Source: Geothermobacter hydrogeniphilus
GTDB taxonomy: Bacteria > Desulfobacterota > Desulfuromonadia > Desulfuromonadales > Geothermobacteraceae
DNA: 64,000 bases
Reading direction: 5' to 3'
Assembly: GCF_002093115.1 (NCBI RefSeq)
Contig: NZ_NAAD01000010.1
Span: 1-64,000 of the forward strand
The translations under genes and the position numbers were made by a program. Shown one piece after another: positions 37,726-45,438 of this stretch. Within the stretch, counting starts at the first letter, position 1, and every line of letters begins with the position of its first letter. Under the pieces are notes generated by a model. That model searched no databases, was not told where the DNA came from, and was given only the letters and a program-made list of their open reading frames with translations.

Positions 37726-38964
37726 TTACGGCGTTTGGTCGTGAGCTGAGCGCAGCTTTTCCGCCAGTTGCTGCAGGGCCTCGCGGCCGGCCTCACCGCG
37801 GAAACCGAGCAGGCCGACCAGCCGCCAGTTGTCACCGCCGCGAACCAGGCCGACGGCCCGCGGACGCAGCAGCATATTGATGAACAGGCCGAGCATCAGC
37901 ACGATGCAGCCGGCCCAGACCAGCGGCGCGCCCGGATCGCGGGAGAACTGGAAGCCACCGTAGAAACGGCCCGACGGGTCGCGGTCGAAGGCGGTCTGGT
38001 AGATGGTGATACCGCGATGCACCAGCGGCTGGTTGACTTCGATGACTCCCTGCCGAACCACCCTGCCCCCCTCCAGGATCGACACCTCGCTGTGCAGTTG
38101 CTTGAGAACCGGATCCCGATACGCCAGCGGGTAGAAAATCATGCCGCCGACCTGGTTGTCCGGGTCCTTGACGCCCGCCGTCACACGATACTCCGCGACA
38201 ACTTTCCCCTCTTCCAGGATCTTCAGTTCGAGACGCTGCACAAAGGGGTCAAAATGCGTCACCTCGGCCTGCCAGCCGGCACGCGGCAGGTCAACCCGCT
38301 CCCCTTCTCTGGTGGTGTACTCACGCAGGGTCTTTTGGCCGGCGGCATCCATAACCGCAAAACGCAGATCAATGGGATAGAAGCGCGGCTCAAAGTGGTC
38401 GAGACGAAAAGCGAAGCCGAGCGGGCGGTCCGTGCCGGCATCCCAGTCAAAAACGGTGGAGCTGGAATCACCGACATAGATATTCAGGGTGCCGACGAAT
38501 CCGGCGCCGCTGAGCAGCGCCCCACCCATGATCGCCAACAGCGAGCCATGAATGATCAGCACCCCGTAGCGACCGATGCGCCGCCGCCAGGCGAGGATCC
38601 TGCCGTCAACAAGCCCTCCCCGATACCCTTCTCTTTTCAGCAGGTCAAGCAGGGTTCCGGCCTCTGCCTCAAACGGCAGCCGGCAACCGCTGTCGGTCTC
38701 TTTGCACAGTTGCTCGCCCAGTCGCTGCCGGTCCCGCAGACGCCGCATCAGCAGCCGCAGGGTACAGACAATCAGATTGAACGCCAGCAGGCCCAGCAGC
38801 AACCGGAACCAGGGGGTCTGGTAGAAGAGTTCGTAGCGGAAGACATCGAGATGGGTATCACGCGACGGCCAGATGGTGCCGAAGACAGCCACCAGCGCCA
38901 GGCCGAGCAGCAGCACCAGCGCCAGGCGCAGGGAAGAGAAAAAATCGAGCAGTCTGTTCAGCAT
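37726..38964 (-). CDS. ResB-family cytochrome c biogenesis protein
   Basis: A 412-residue membrane protein of the system II (Ccs) haem-export/ligation pathway. Helices at about 12-33, 50-72 and 135-160, a large periplasmic domain (about 165-350), and a last helix near 355-375 match ResB/Ccs1. FGTIWPSRDTH near the N-terminus and GGMIFYPLAYRDP are family-like. Its partner ResC/CcsA is not adjacent, so it may be elsewhere or this may be a stand-alone ResB. The start is ATG 38964, internal to a longer frame. It fits an organism rich in c-type cytochromes. Confidence 0.85.
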   Translation of the reverse strand: MLNRLLDFFSSLRLALVLLLGLALVAVFGTIWPSRDTHLDVFRYELFYQTPWFRLLLGLLAFNLIVCTLRLLMRRLRDRQRLGEQLCKETDSGCRLPFEAEAGTLLDLLKREGYRGGLVDGRILAWRRRIGRYGVLIIHGSLLAIMGGALLSGAGFVGTLNIYVGDSSSTVFDWDAGTDRPLGFAFRLDHFEPRFYPIDLRFAVMDAAGQKTLREYTTREGERVDLPRAGWQAEVTHFDPFVQRLELKILEEGKVVAEYRVTAGVKDPDNQVGGMIFYPLAYRDPVLKQLHSEVSILEGGRVVRQGVIEVNQPLVHRGITIYQTAFDRDPSGRFYGGFQFSRDPGAPLVWAGCIVLMLGLFINMLLRPRAVGLVRGGDNWRLVGLLGFRGEAGREALQQLAEKLRSAHDQTP

Positions 38965-39066
38965 CGGTTCAGCCCAGTGGTGTTTCCAGGGGAGTATGCT
39001 ACAATCCGGCGACCCGCGGGATTCTAACATCCCGCCCCATAACAGACAACATGGAGGAATAAGACA

Positions 39067-39459
39067 GTGGAAATGAAGATCAGTTTTCCCGGCGGCGTCG
39101 CCGTGCAGGCCGACTACAAGGGCTTCAGCATTCTCAGCGACCAGCCGGAGGCCAACGGCGGCACTGACCAGGCCCCTTCGCCCTTTGACCTGTTTCTGGC
39201 CGCCCTGGGCAACTGCGCCGGCTTCTTCGCCCTGCGCTTCTGCCAGCAGCGGCAGCTCGACACCAACGGTCTACAGCTGACCCTTGAAGGCGACTGGGAT
39301 GCTGCGACACACCGACTGGCCAAGGTCAATATCACCATTCACCTGCCGGAAGGTTTCCCGGAAAAATACCGGGCCGCCATCATCAAGGCGACCGACCAGT
39401 GTGCCGTCAAGCGGGCGATTCTCGATCCTCCGGAGTTCAGCGTAAAAACGCTGACCTGA
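39067..39459 (+). CDS. OsmC-family protein (peroxiredoxin-like)
   Basis: A 130-residue protein with the two conserved cysteines of OsmC/Ohr/YhfA: one in LGNCAGFFAL and one in TDQCAVKRAI. Family members reduce organic hydroperoxides with a Cys pair. Length and YhfA-like motifs suggest the YhfA subgroup, whose substrate is less clear. GTG 39067, ten bases after GGAGG, is preferred to ATG 39073. The stop codon TGA is part of a family 1 repeat end. Confidence 0.85.
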   Translation: MEMKISFPGGVAVQADYKGFSILSDQPEANGGTDQAPSPFDLFLAALGNCAGFFALRFCQQRQLDTNGLQLTLEGDWDAATHRLAKVNITIHLPEGFPEKYRAAIIKATDQCAVKRAILDPPEFSVKTLT

Positions 39460-39478
39460 ATCAGTGAGTCCCTTGTTC
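39456..39478. repeat. Solo left end of a family 1 element
   Basis: CCTGAATCAGTGAGTCCCTTG matches the left terminus of the family and then breaks off. It supplies the stop codon of the OsmC-type gene. It is followed by a hairpin GTCACCTGCC / GGCAGGTGAC (39484-39520). Confidence 0.75.
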
Positions 39479-39601
39479 TCCCGTCACCTGCCGCTGTCGA
39501 TCACGAAGGGGCAGGTGACCACCAGCCCCGCCGGACAACATCCGGGCTGTTGTTCCCGACAAACTTTTTTTCCGTCCCGAGAATTTACCGTCCCTTTTCC
39601 C

Positions 39602-39630
39602 TTGACCTGAAGCCAAACTGCCGTTATTTT
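39602..39630 (+). promoter_or_regulatory. Promoter of a candidate small RNA
   Basis: TTGACC (39602-39607), 17 bases, TATTTT (39625-39630). Predicted transcription start is about 39637. No protein-coding gene follows before the terminator at 39800. Confidence 0.55.
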
Positions 39631-39636
39631 TGCTAA

Positions 39637-39831
39637 AGTTTTTTAGTCGGATTAAAATCATCTTCCGGTTGAAGAAATGCTTTTTCAACCCAGGAGCCTG
39701 TCGACGGCCCGAAATTCTTTTCGCAGTATCTCTTTTTTCAGCCGTGAAACCTCCTCCAGAGTTGGCTGGTTCCCCAAGAAAAGAGATCGCTTTGCGACCC
39801 CCCCGGTTATCCCCAACCGGGGGTTTTTTTT
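39637..39831 (+). ncRNA. Candidate trans-acting small RNA with anti-Shine-Dalgarno motif
   Basis: About 195 bases bounded by a promoter and a strong terminator with no credible frame between them. A first hairpin pairs GGTTGAAGAA with TTTTTCAACC (39668-39692). CCTCCTCC at 39750-39757 appears unpaired and is complementary to the AGGAGG core of ribosome sites, the typical targeting motif of bacterial sRNAs. The final hairpin TCGCTTTGCGA precedes the terminator. I do not recognise a known family (not 6S, SRP, tmRNA or a c-di-GMP riboswitch by eye). Confidence 0.5.
39800..39831 (+). terminator. Strong intrinsic terminator
   Basis: CCCCCGGTT (39800-39808) pairs with AACCGGGGG (39815-39823), 6-base loop, followed by eight T residues. 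The only candidate transcript it can serve is the small RNA, since the OsmC-type gene ended 340 bases earlier. Confidence 0.92.
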
Positions 39832-39838
39832 ATTCAAG

Positions 39839-39889
39839 AGGTTCGAGGTTCGAGGTTCGAGGTTCGAGGTTCGAGGTTCGAGGTTCGAA
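39839..39889. repeat. Heptanucleotide tandem repeat (GTTCGAG)n
   Basis: Seven consecutive 7-base units of GTTCGAG (the last GTTCGAA). Degenerate units (AAGTTCGAA) continue to about 39984. There are no spacers, so it is a microsatellite and not a CRISPR. Confidence 0.9.
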
Positions 39890-39984
39890 TAAGCAGAACA
39901 AAACCTTGAAGTTCGAACAAGCAAAACCCCGAGATGCGAACGAGCCTGTTCTCGCCTCTTGGGTCAGCTCCTTCGAAGTTCGAG

Positions 39985-40018
39985 GGGGACAGTCCCTCTC
40001 CTTAAAGGGACTGTCCCC
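39985..40018. repeat. REP-like hairpin GGGGACAGTCCCT
   Basis: A perfect 13-bp stem (39985-39997 with 40006-40018) around an 8-base loop. The GGGGACAGTCCC type is a known style of REP sequence mobilised by REP-associated tyrosine transposases; no such transposase is in the window. Confidence 0.7.
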
Positions 40019-40031
40019 GTACACCGTTCCA

Positions 40032-40152
40032 GGGCTGATCAAAAGTGCCCGGATGCAAGGCGTCCGCCCCCCGCGGAATAAGGAGTACCGAAAGGTACGT
40101 CGTTGACGCGGGGGGGAGGACAACGCAGCAGACGGGTGCTTTTCATCAGCCC
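40032..40152. repeat. Family 2 palindromic element, copy 3
   Basis: A 121-bp element with ends GGGCTGATCAAAAGTGCCC / GGGTGCTTTTCATCAGCCC and an internal GTACCGAAAGGTAC palindrome. It ends two bases before the nudC stop codon. Confidence 0.88.
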
Positions 40153-40153
40153 G

Positions 40154-41014
40154 CTACCGCCCCAGGCAGGTGTCGAGCAGGTATCGGGCGATGGAGCGCC
40201 GCGGCGGCAGATCGGGCAGCGCGTCGAGAGCGAACCAGCGCGCGTCCTCCAGTTCCTTCTCCTCGACCCGGATCTCTCCGCTGACATATTCGGCCCGAAA
40301 GCCGACCATCAATTGGCTCGGGAAGGGCCAGGCCTGGCTGCCGATGTAACGGATATCGGCAATTTCCACCCCGGTTTCCTCGCGTACCTCGCGCGCCACG
40401 GTTTCCTCCAGGCATTCGGAGACATCGACAAAACCGGCCACCAGGCTGTAGCGATTGGGCGCCCAGTCGGCCTTGCGGGTCAGCAGCACCTCGCCGGGAC
40501 GCTGCACGATGACGATAATGCAGGGATGGATATGCGGAAAATGTGTGCTGCCGCATCCCCGGCAGCTTTTCCCCCATTCTCCCGGCAGCCGCTCCAGCAC
40601 CCCGCCGCAGCGGGCACAGCAGCGGCTGTTTCGCTCCCAGTGGTTGAGCTGCAGGCCAAGACCGCCGAGGCTGAGCATTTCCAGCGGCAGGTGCGGTCTG
40701 CCCGTGGTCAGCCCGGCGGCACTCATTCCCGGCGGCAGGCTCAGCTCCCGCGACAGGATACGCAACCGCAGCGGCTGCCCCTGCCAGAGGCCGAGGAAGA
40801 GATCCCGTCCCTTACCAGGCGGCAGTGCCGAGGTGGTCGCAGGCAGCAGCGGCTGCTCCGGCGAACCGGCAAAGACCAGGTTCGGACCCTGCAGGGCCAG
40901 CAGCACCCCGTCCCCGCCGGGATCGACATCCGGCGTCAGCAAATTGAAACAACCCGCAAGACGGGTACGGTTGAAAGGCAGGTGCAGAGGCGAGGAGTAG
41001 CTGTCAGGCAACAT
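40154..41014 (-). CDS. nudC: NADH/NAD-RNA pyrophosphatase NudC
   Basis: A 286-residue Nudix hydrolase that cleaves NADH and removes NAD caps from RNA. A zinc ribbon (CARCGG and CRGCG, about 133-158) precedes the Nudix box GFVDVSECLEETVAREVREETG (about 192-213). SQAWPFPSQ is the NADH-specific SQPWPFPxS motif with one change (P to A). Length is somewhat above E. coli NudC (257). It lies 15 bases downstream of the permease gene and may be the last gene of that operon. Confidence 0.92.
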   Translation of the reverse strand: MLPDSYSSPLHLPFNRTRLAGCFNLLTPDVDPGGDGVLLALQGPNLVFAGSPEQPLLPATTSALPPGKGRDLFLGLWQGQPLRLRILSRELSLPPGMSAAGLTTGRPHLPLEMLSLGGLGLQLNHWERNSRCCARCGGVLERLPGEWGKSCRGCGSTHFPHIHPCIIVIVQRPGEVLLTRKADWAPNRYSLVAGFVDVSECLEETVAREVREETGVEIADIRYIGSQAWPFPSQLMVGFRAEYVSGEIRVEEKELEDARWFALDALPDLPPRRSIARYLLDTCLGR

Positions 41015-41029
41015 GAGAGGGACTCCGGT

Positions 41030-42247
41030 TCAGTTCTGTCGCAATGCCTCGACCGGATGCAGCCGCGATGCCTTCCAGGCCGGGTAGAGACCTGCCAGCA
41101 ACCCGGTCAACAAGGTCACCAGGTTGGCCAGCCAGAAATCTCCCGGCCGCAGCAGCGCGTGCAGAACGTGGCTGGTGGCAAAGTAGCGGTTTGAACTGGT
41201 CAGGGCGGTCAGGTCAAGGCCATGCACCGCGAACCAGGACGCTCCGGCCCAACCGGCCAGACCACCCACCAGGGCACCACAGAGACCCAGCAGCAGGGAC
41301 TCGGCAACCACCAGTCGGACAATCCCGGCGGGCCGCATGCCGAGGGCCGCCAGGATACCGAACTCCCGATAGCGTTCAAAGACGGTCATGGTCATGGTGT
41401 TGGTGATGCCGAGGGCAACGATGAAAAAAACGATCAGCACCAGCAACCGCATGGTGCCGTCATTCAACTCGATCAACTGGCTGACATCGGGGGCGATGCG
41501 ATCCCAGCTGTCAACCCGGTAACGATCGGAATCGAGAACCGCCGCAAGGCGCGCGATCTGTTGCTGTTCTTCCCCGGACGGGACCCACACCGCGATCTCA
41601 CTCACCAGGCCGTCAGCCCGGAGCAACGCCCGGGTCGCCGACAACGTCAGGAACAACTGACCGCGATTGAAGCCCGCCAGGTCCGTACGAAAAATCCCGC
41701 CGACCTTGAACCTTTTGGCCGCCGGGCTGCCGAGCAGCGAGCGAACCATCAGTTTCAGTTCATCACCGACGCCGACCCCGAGAGCCGTGGCCAGTTCGGC
41801 GCCGATCAGCAGTTCATCCCGCCCGCCGAGGTAGCTTCCGGACTGCAGGCGGGAGGCGATGATGGTCAGCCGTGCTTCCCGTTCGGGGTCCACGCCGGAG
41901 AGCAGCACCGAAGCGCTTCCCCCCGGCCCGATCACCAGTGCCGGCGCCTTGAGGCGCGGAGCATAGACCAGGCCGAGGCGATCGAGCTTCCGCAACAGCT
42001 CAGGCAAAGCCGGCAAGGGACTCAGGGTCATCCGGTTGGGGCGATAGCCGGCCGCATGAATCTGAAAGGAACCGGTATCGAGCTGAACGGTACTGGCGAC
42101 CATTTCATGGTGCAGTCCCGCCTTAAGGGACTGAAAGAGGATCAGGCAGAAAAGGCCGAAGGCGATGGCCGCCACCGTCAGCAGCGACCGGCGCAGGTTG
42201 CGACGGACGTTGCGCGCCGCCAGCCGCCAGAACAACGGGCCGTTCAT
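41030..42247 (-). CDS. MacB/LolC-type ABC transporter permease
   Basis: A 405-residue permease of the FtsX/MacB/LolC class: one N-terminal helix (about 20-42), a large periplasmic MacB-PCD domain (about 45-270), and three C-terminal helices (about 275-300, 320-345, 370-390). VFERYREFGILAALGMRP is the typical cytoplasmic coupling sequence. Such permeases move lipoproteins or lipids, or work in periplasmic mechanotransmission, with an ATPase partner. No ATPase gene is in this operon. It overlaps the methyltransferase gene by four bases. Confidence 0.85.
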   Translation of the reverse strand: MNGPLFWRLAARNVRRNLRRSLLTVAAIAFGLFCLILFQSLKAGLHHEMVASTVQLDTGSFQIHAAGYRPNRMTLSPLPALPELLRKLDRLGLVYAPRLKAPALVIGPGGSASVLLSGVDPEREARLTIIASRLQSGSYLGGRDELLIGAELATALGVGVGDELKLMVRSLLGSPAAKRFKVGGIFRTDLAGFNRGQLFLTLSATRALLRADGLVSEIAVWVPSGEEQQQIARLAAVLDSDRYRVDSWDRIAPDVSQLIELNDGTMRLLVLIVFFIVALGITNTMTMTVFERYREFGILAALGMRPAGIVRLVVAESLLLGLCGALVGGLAGWAGASWFAVHGLDLTALTSSNRYFATSHVLHALLRPGDFWLANLVTLLTGLLAGLYPAWKASRLHPVEALRQN

Positions 42248-42903
42248 GCCGCCTCCGCCTTGCAGGCGGTAAAGAAGGAGACCAGACCGTAGACATGGTC
42301 GACCCGGCGCACATCGAGCAGGCCGGCTCCCCGCATCAGGTCAGGCAGGTCGCCGCGCAGGTTGTCGACCAGCTCCTTCTGCACCAGGACCCAGCGCGCC
42401 CCCCAGCCCATCAACCAGCCGACCGGAGTGGTGGGCCGATCGACATCGGCCGTCACCAGCGTTCCACCCGGCTTGAGAACCCGCTCCATCTCGGCAAAGG
42501 CGCGTTTCTTCAGCCCGGTGTCGATGTGGTGGGTAAACATCGAATTGACCACCAGGTCGAAACTGGCATCGGGAAAGTCAAGCGCTTCGGCCACACCGGG
42601 ATAAAAACGGGCCGGGACTCCGGCGGCCGCCGCCTTGCGGCGGGCGATCTCGATCATCTTCGGCGCCGCGTCGATACCGACCGCCTCCCCGGGAGCCTGC
42701 AGCCGTCCGGCCACCAGCAGCGTCAGACTGCCGGTGCCGCAGCCGACATCGAGGATCCGGTCTCCGGGACCGAACTCCATGTAATCGAGGGTTTTTTCCC
42801 GGAACCGGCGTTCCCGGCCGAAGGAGAGCCCCTCGATGATCGGATCATAGAGCCAGGCGACATGGTCGAGATCACGCCCCCTGGTTTTCGGTTCATGGGT
42901 CAT
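42244..42903 (-). CDS. SAM-dependent methyltransferase (UbiE-like)
   Basis: A 219-residue class I methyltransferase with motif I ILDVGCGTGSL, GIDAAPKMIEIA, and the post-motif VVNSMFTHHI..VLKPGGTLV. The closest recognisable relatives are the UbiE/COQ5-type C-methyltransferases of quinone synthesis and other lipid methylases. It overlaps the permease gene downstream by four bases and the prenyl-synthase-like gene upstream by eleven, so it is translated with both. A prenylated or lipid substrate is a fair inference from the neighbours. Confidence 0.82.
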   Translation of the reverse strand: MTHEPKTRGRDLDHVAWLYDPIIEGLSFGRERRFREKTLDYMEFGPGDRILDVGCGTGSLTLLVAGRLQAPGEAVGIDAAPKMIEIARRKAAAAGVPARFYPGVAEALDFPDASFDLVVNSMFTHHIDTGLKKRAFAEMERVLKPGGTLVTADVDRPTTPVGWLMGWGARWVLVQKELVDNLRGDLPDLMRGAGLLDVRRVDHVYGLVSFFTACKAEAA

Positions 42904-43933
42904 CGCCGGCCTCCAGGGTCATCACGAAACAGTTGTCGGCAGGCCACAGGGAAAGCAGCTTCCCCACACCACGCAACCGGAAAAGGTAACGGATCAGCCG
43001 CAGCGCGTCCCTGTTGCCGAGCCAGAAGCCGGCTTTTTCCAGCTGGGCGAACCCGGCCAGGGCTTCGCCGACAGCCCGGTGCATGACCCGCTCCACCGAC
43101 TCGCGGAAGGCCCCTTCCACCGGCTGCGTACCCTCGGCGCCGGTCAGCAGTTCCTCCAGGCGCTGCCGCTCGACCGCGGTTCCCTCGAAACGGACCGAAG
43201 AGACCAGGTAGTTGTGCCGCCGATCAACGATATCCTGGTAAAAATCGGTCAGATCATCGATGACCTGCAGGGCCATGCCGATGCGGAAAATCCCCTGATC
43301 TGCCTCTTCAAGCGCCGAAAAACAGTCCTTTTCGATCATCCGCGGCGCGACGAAGGCGAGCCGCAGCAGGTTGCCCCCCTTGTGGACATGGACCGATTCG
43401 AGAATCGCCTCCGGGCTGAGGATATCATGAACGCCCCCCTCTTCGGTCGCTTCCTCCCCGCCGATCGGCACCATCGCCTGGAAGATCTTCTGCTGAACCA
43501 GCTGACGCTGTTCCGCATCCAGCATCCCCTGCAGCACCGCCTCATCCATGACCCGAAACAGGAAGCGGTCAAACAGCAGGATATGCATCACGCTTTTGAA
43601 ACGGGTCGCCTGCTCGGGAAATTTGAGCGGCAGCATTTCCTTGTACTCATCATCGAGCAGGTTGTCGGTACCGGTGACAATGCCGCGGATCGCGTGATTG
43701 ATGACACCATAGAGCAGGCGCCGTTCCGCGGGAATGCCGATCGCCTGGTAAATCGCCAGAAAAAGAATGGAGAAGACATTGCGCTGGGCATACCGCAACG
43801 GGTTGACCGGCAGGCGGGTCGGTTTCAGGTAACCCTGCTCAAGGGTTTCCTCCAGCAGGAGCAGAACTTTTTTCTCCACCTCGCGATGCTCACGAACCGA
43901 GGGGAGCAGATGGCGCAGATTCAGCAGGGTCAT
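42893..43933 (-). CDS. Polyprenyl synthetase-like protein, atypical
   Basis: A 346-residue all-helical protein with both aspartate-rich motifs of trans-isoprenyl diphosphate synthases: DNLLDDE (90-96) and ALQVIDDLTD (221-230), plus HKGGNLL (184-190) in the place of the usual KT/KG motif. The N-terminal GKRLRP substrate motif is absent. It may therefore use an unusual allylic substrate or act as a cyclase-type enzyme. It overlaps the methyltransferase gene by 11 bases and follows the ICMT-like gene by three. I would not call it ispA or ispB. Confidence 0.72.
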   Translation of the reverse strand: MTLLNLRHLLPSVREHREVEKKVLLLLEETLEQGYLKPTRLPVNPLRYAQRNVFSILFLAIYQAIGIPAERRLLYGVINHAIRGIVTGTDNLLDDEYKEMLPLKFPEQATRFKSVMHILLFDRFLFRVMDEAVLQGMLDAEQRQLVQQKIFQAMVPIGGEEATEEGGVHDILSPEAILESVHVHKGGNLLRLAFVAPRMIEKDCFSALEEADQGIFRIGMALQVIDDLTDFYQDIVDRRHNYLVSSVRFEGTAVERQRLEELLTGAEGTQPVEGAFRESVERVMHRAVGEALAGFAQLEKAGFWLGNRDALRLIRYLFRLRGVGKLLSLWPADNCFVMTLEAGDDP

Positions 43934-43936
43934 AAG

Positions 43937-44452
43937 TCAGCCATGTCCGGGCGGCCGGGGAATCAGCAGCGGCACCCGGTCGCGATAGTTGAGGTAGTCG
44001 TCCCTGAAGCGCTTCACCAGCAGGTGTTCCTCCCGCCGGCGCAGGAATCGCAGCTGCAGAACGATAAACAGCGGATAAGAAAACAGCAGCATCCCCCATG
44101 AGCGGCAACCGAGAACGACCCCCAGGGCGGCGAGGTCGTAACCGAACCACATCGGGTGCCGACACCAGGCGTAGATACCCTCGGTCACCAGTCTTTTCGG
44201 CGGCGCCTGCGGGGCCGGGGTCCCCTCACCCCAGCGGGCAAAATCATGGGTCGCCCGACCGACAATCCAGATGCCGCAGGCGACCAGCAGAGCGGCGGCG
44301 ATCAGTGTCGCGGACCGGTACGGCCAGCGCGCCCAGCCCAGCAGCCAATCGAACAGCAGGCCGCCACCGATAACCGCCGCCGGCAGCCACAGCCAGTAAA
44401 GCAGAGCAGCCCGCAGCTGGAAGGAGAAAATCTCTTTCTTCCAGTATCCCAT
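43937..44452 (-). CDS. Isoprenylcysteine methyltransferase-like membrane protein
   Basis: A 171-residue protein with four membrane helices and the ICMT/PEMT C-terminal signature: RHPMWFGYDLAALG followed by RREEHLLVKRFRDDYLNYRDRVP. Such enzymes methylate lipids or prenylated acceptors using SAM at the membrane. It is the first gene of a leftward operon that continues with a prenyl-synthase-like protein, a second methyltransferase and a permease. The start is ATG 44452, internal to a longer frame. Confidence 0.78.
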   Translation of the reverse strand: MGYWKKEIFSFQLRAALLYWLWLPAAVIGGGLLFDWLLGWARWPYRSATLIAAALLVACGIWIVGRATHDFARWGEGTPAPQAPPKRLVTEGIYAWCRHPMWFGYDLAALGVVLGCRSWGMLLFSYPLFIVLQLRFLRRREEHLLVKRFRDDYLNYRDRVPLLIPRPPGHG

Positions 44453-44590
44453 ATCAGCGCCTTTCACGCGGAGCGGACACCACCAGGCCGACTCAAGTCG
44501 GCCCATAAACGGGGGGATTGTGGTCTGCACCCCCTGCATTTGTCAACTGCTCCGGTGGTGTATCCTGTTACGACCGGGTATGCTTGCAGC

Positions 44591-45259
44591 ATGGGATACC
44601 GGCTCCGCAACCCGTCCACAGCGAATCAACGTCCCGGCAGGCTGCTGGCCGTCGGTGATATCCATGGCTGCGATCAGCTGCTACGTGAACTGCTGGCGCA
44701 GGTGGAACCGACGGAGCACGACCAGCTGGTCTTTCTCGGAGACTACATCGACCGCGGCAGCGGCAGCCGCCGGGTCATCGAACAGCTGCTGGCACTGCGA
44801 CAGGCCTTCCCGCAGACCGTCTTTCTCAAGGGCAACCACGAACAGATGCTGCTCGCCTACCTGGCCGGCAACGATGAAGCTCTCGATTTTCTGGCCAACG
44901 GTGGCGGCCGTACCCTGGAGAATTACCGGACGGCAGGTCAGCTCAGCATCCCCAAAGAGCATCTCGACTTCTTTATCGCCCTGCGCAACCGTTACGAAAC
45001 GGAGGATTTCATCTTCGTTCACGCCGGCCTGCGACCGGGAATTCCGAGCGACCGGCAGAGCGAGGCGGATCTGCTCTGGATCCGCTCCGAATTCCTCGAC
45101 AGCGACTACGACTGGGGAAAAACCGTGGTTTTCGGCCACACGCCGCAGACCAGCCCGATCCTGACAACAAACCGCATCGGTCTCGATACCGGAGCCGTCT
45201 ATGGACGGCAGTTGAGTTGCTGCGATGTCCTGACCCGAAAAATCTGGACCGCCGGTTGA
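44591..45259 (+). CDS. Calcineurin-like serine/threonine phosphatase (PrpE/PphA-type)
   Basis: A 222-residue metallophosphatase with all PPP-family motifs: GDIHG, GDYIDRG, GNHE, FVHAG and FGHTP, which bind two metal ions. Bacterial members dephosphorylate proteins or hydrolyse dinucleoside tetraphosphates (ApaH/PrpE). The target is unknown. The ribosome site is poor at ATG 44591. The gene is divergent from the ICMT-like operon, and the 138-base gap has a TTGTCA but no convincing -10. Confidence 0.85.
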   Translation: MGYRLRNPSTANQRPGRLLAVGDIHGCDQLLRELLAQVEPTEHDQLVFLGDYIDRGSGSRRVIEQLLALRQAFPQTVFLKGNHEQMLLAYLAGNDEALDFLANGGGRTLENYRTAGQLSIPKEHLDFFIALRNRYETEDFIFVHAGLRPGIPSDRQSEADLLWIRSEFLDSDYDWGKTVVFGHTPQTSPILTTNRIGLDTGAVYGRQLSCCDVLTRKIWTAG

Positions 45260-45309
45260 GACCTGGCAGGGGGTTGAAAAAGTCACGGTCCCCAGGAGTC
45301 GGACTATCC

Positions 45310-45428
45310 GGGCTGATCAAAAATGTCCAGATGCAAGACGCCCTCAGCTCTGCGGGATAAGGCGTACCGGAAGGTACGTCATTGACGCAGGGATGAGGGC
45401 AACGCCGCAGATGGGCTTTTCATCAGCC
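45310..45428. repeat. Family 2 palindromic element, copy 4
   Basis: A 119-bp element, GGGCTGATCAAAAATGTCC to CTTTTCATCAGCC, with internal GGCGTACCGGAAGGTACGTC. It sits between convergent genes and ends ten bases before the stop of the U32 gene. Confidence 0.88.
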
Positions 45429-45438
45429 TGCTGAAGTC

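Noticed and set aside
39839-39889. Possible CRISPR array
   Set aside because: Units are 7 bases and contiguous, with no spacers and no cas genes nearby.
39630-40106. A 158-codon frame across the sRNA candidate and tandem repeat
   Set aside because: It runs through the terminator and the 7-base repeat, starts with TTG without a ribosome site, and has no conserved-looking segment.
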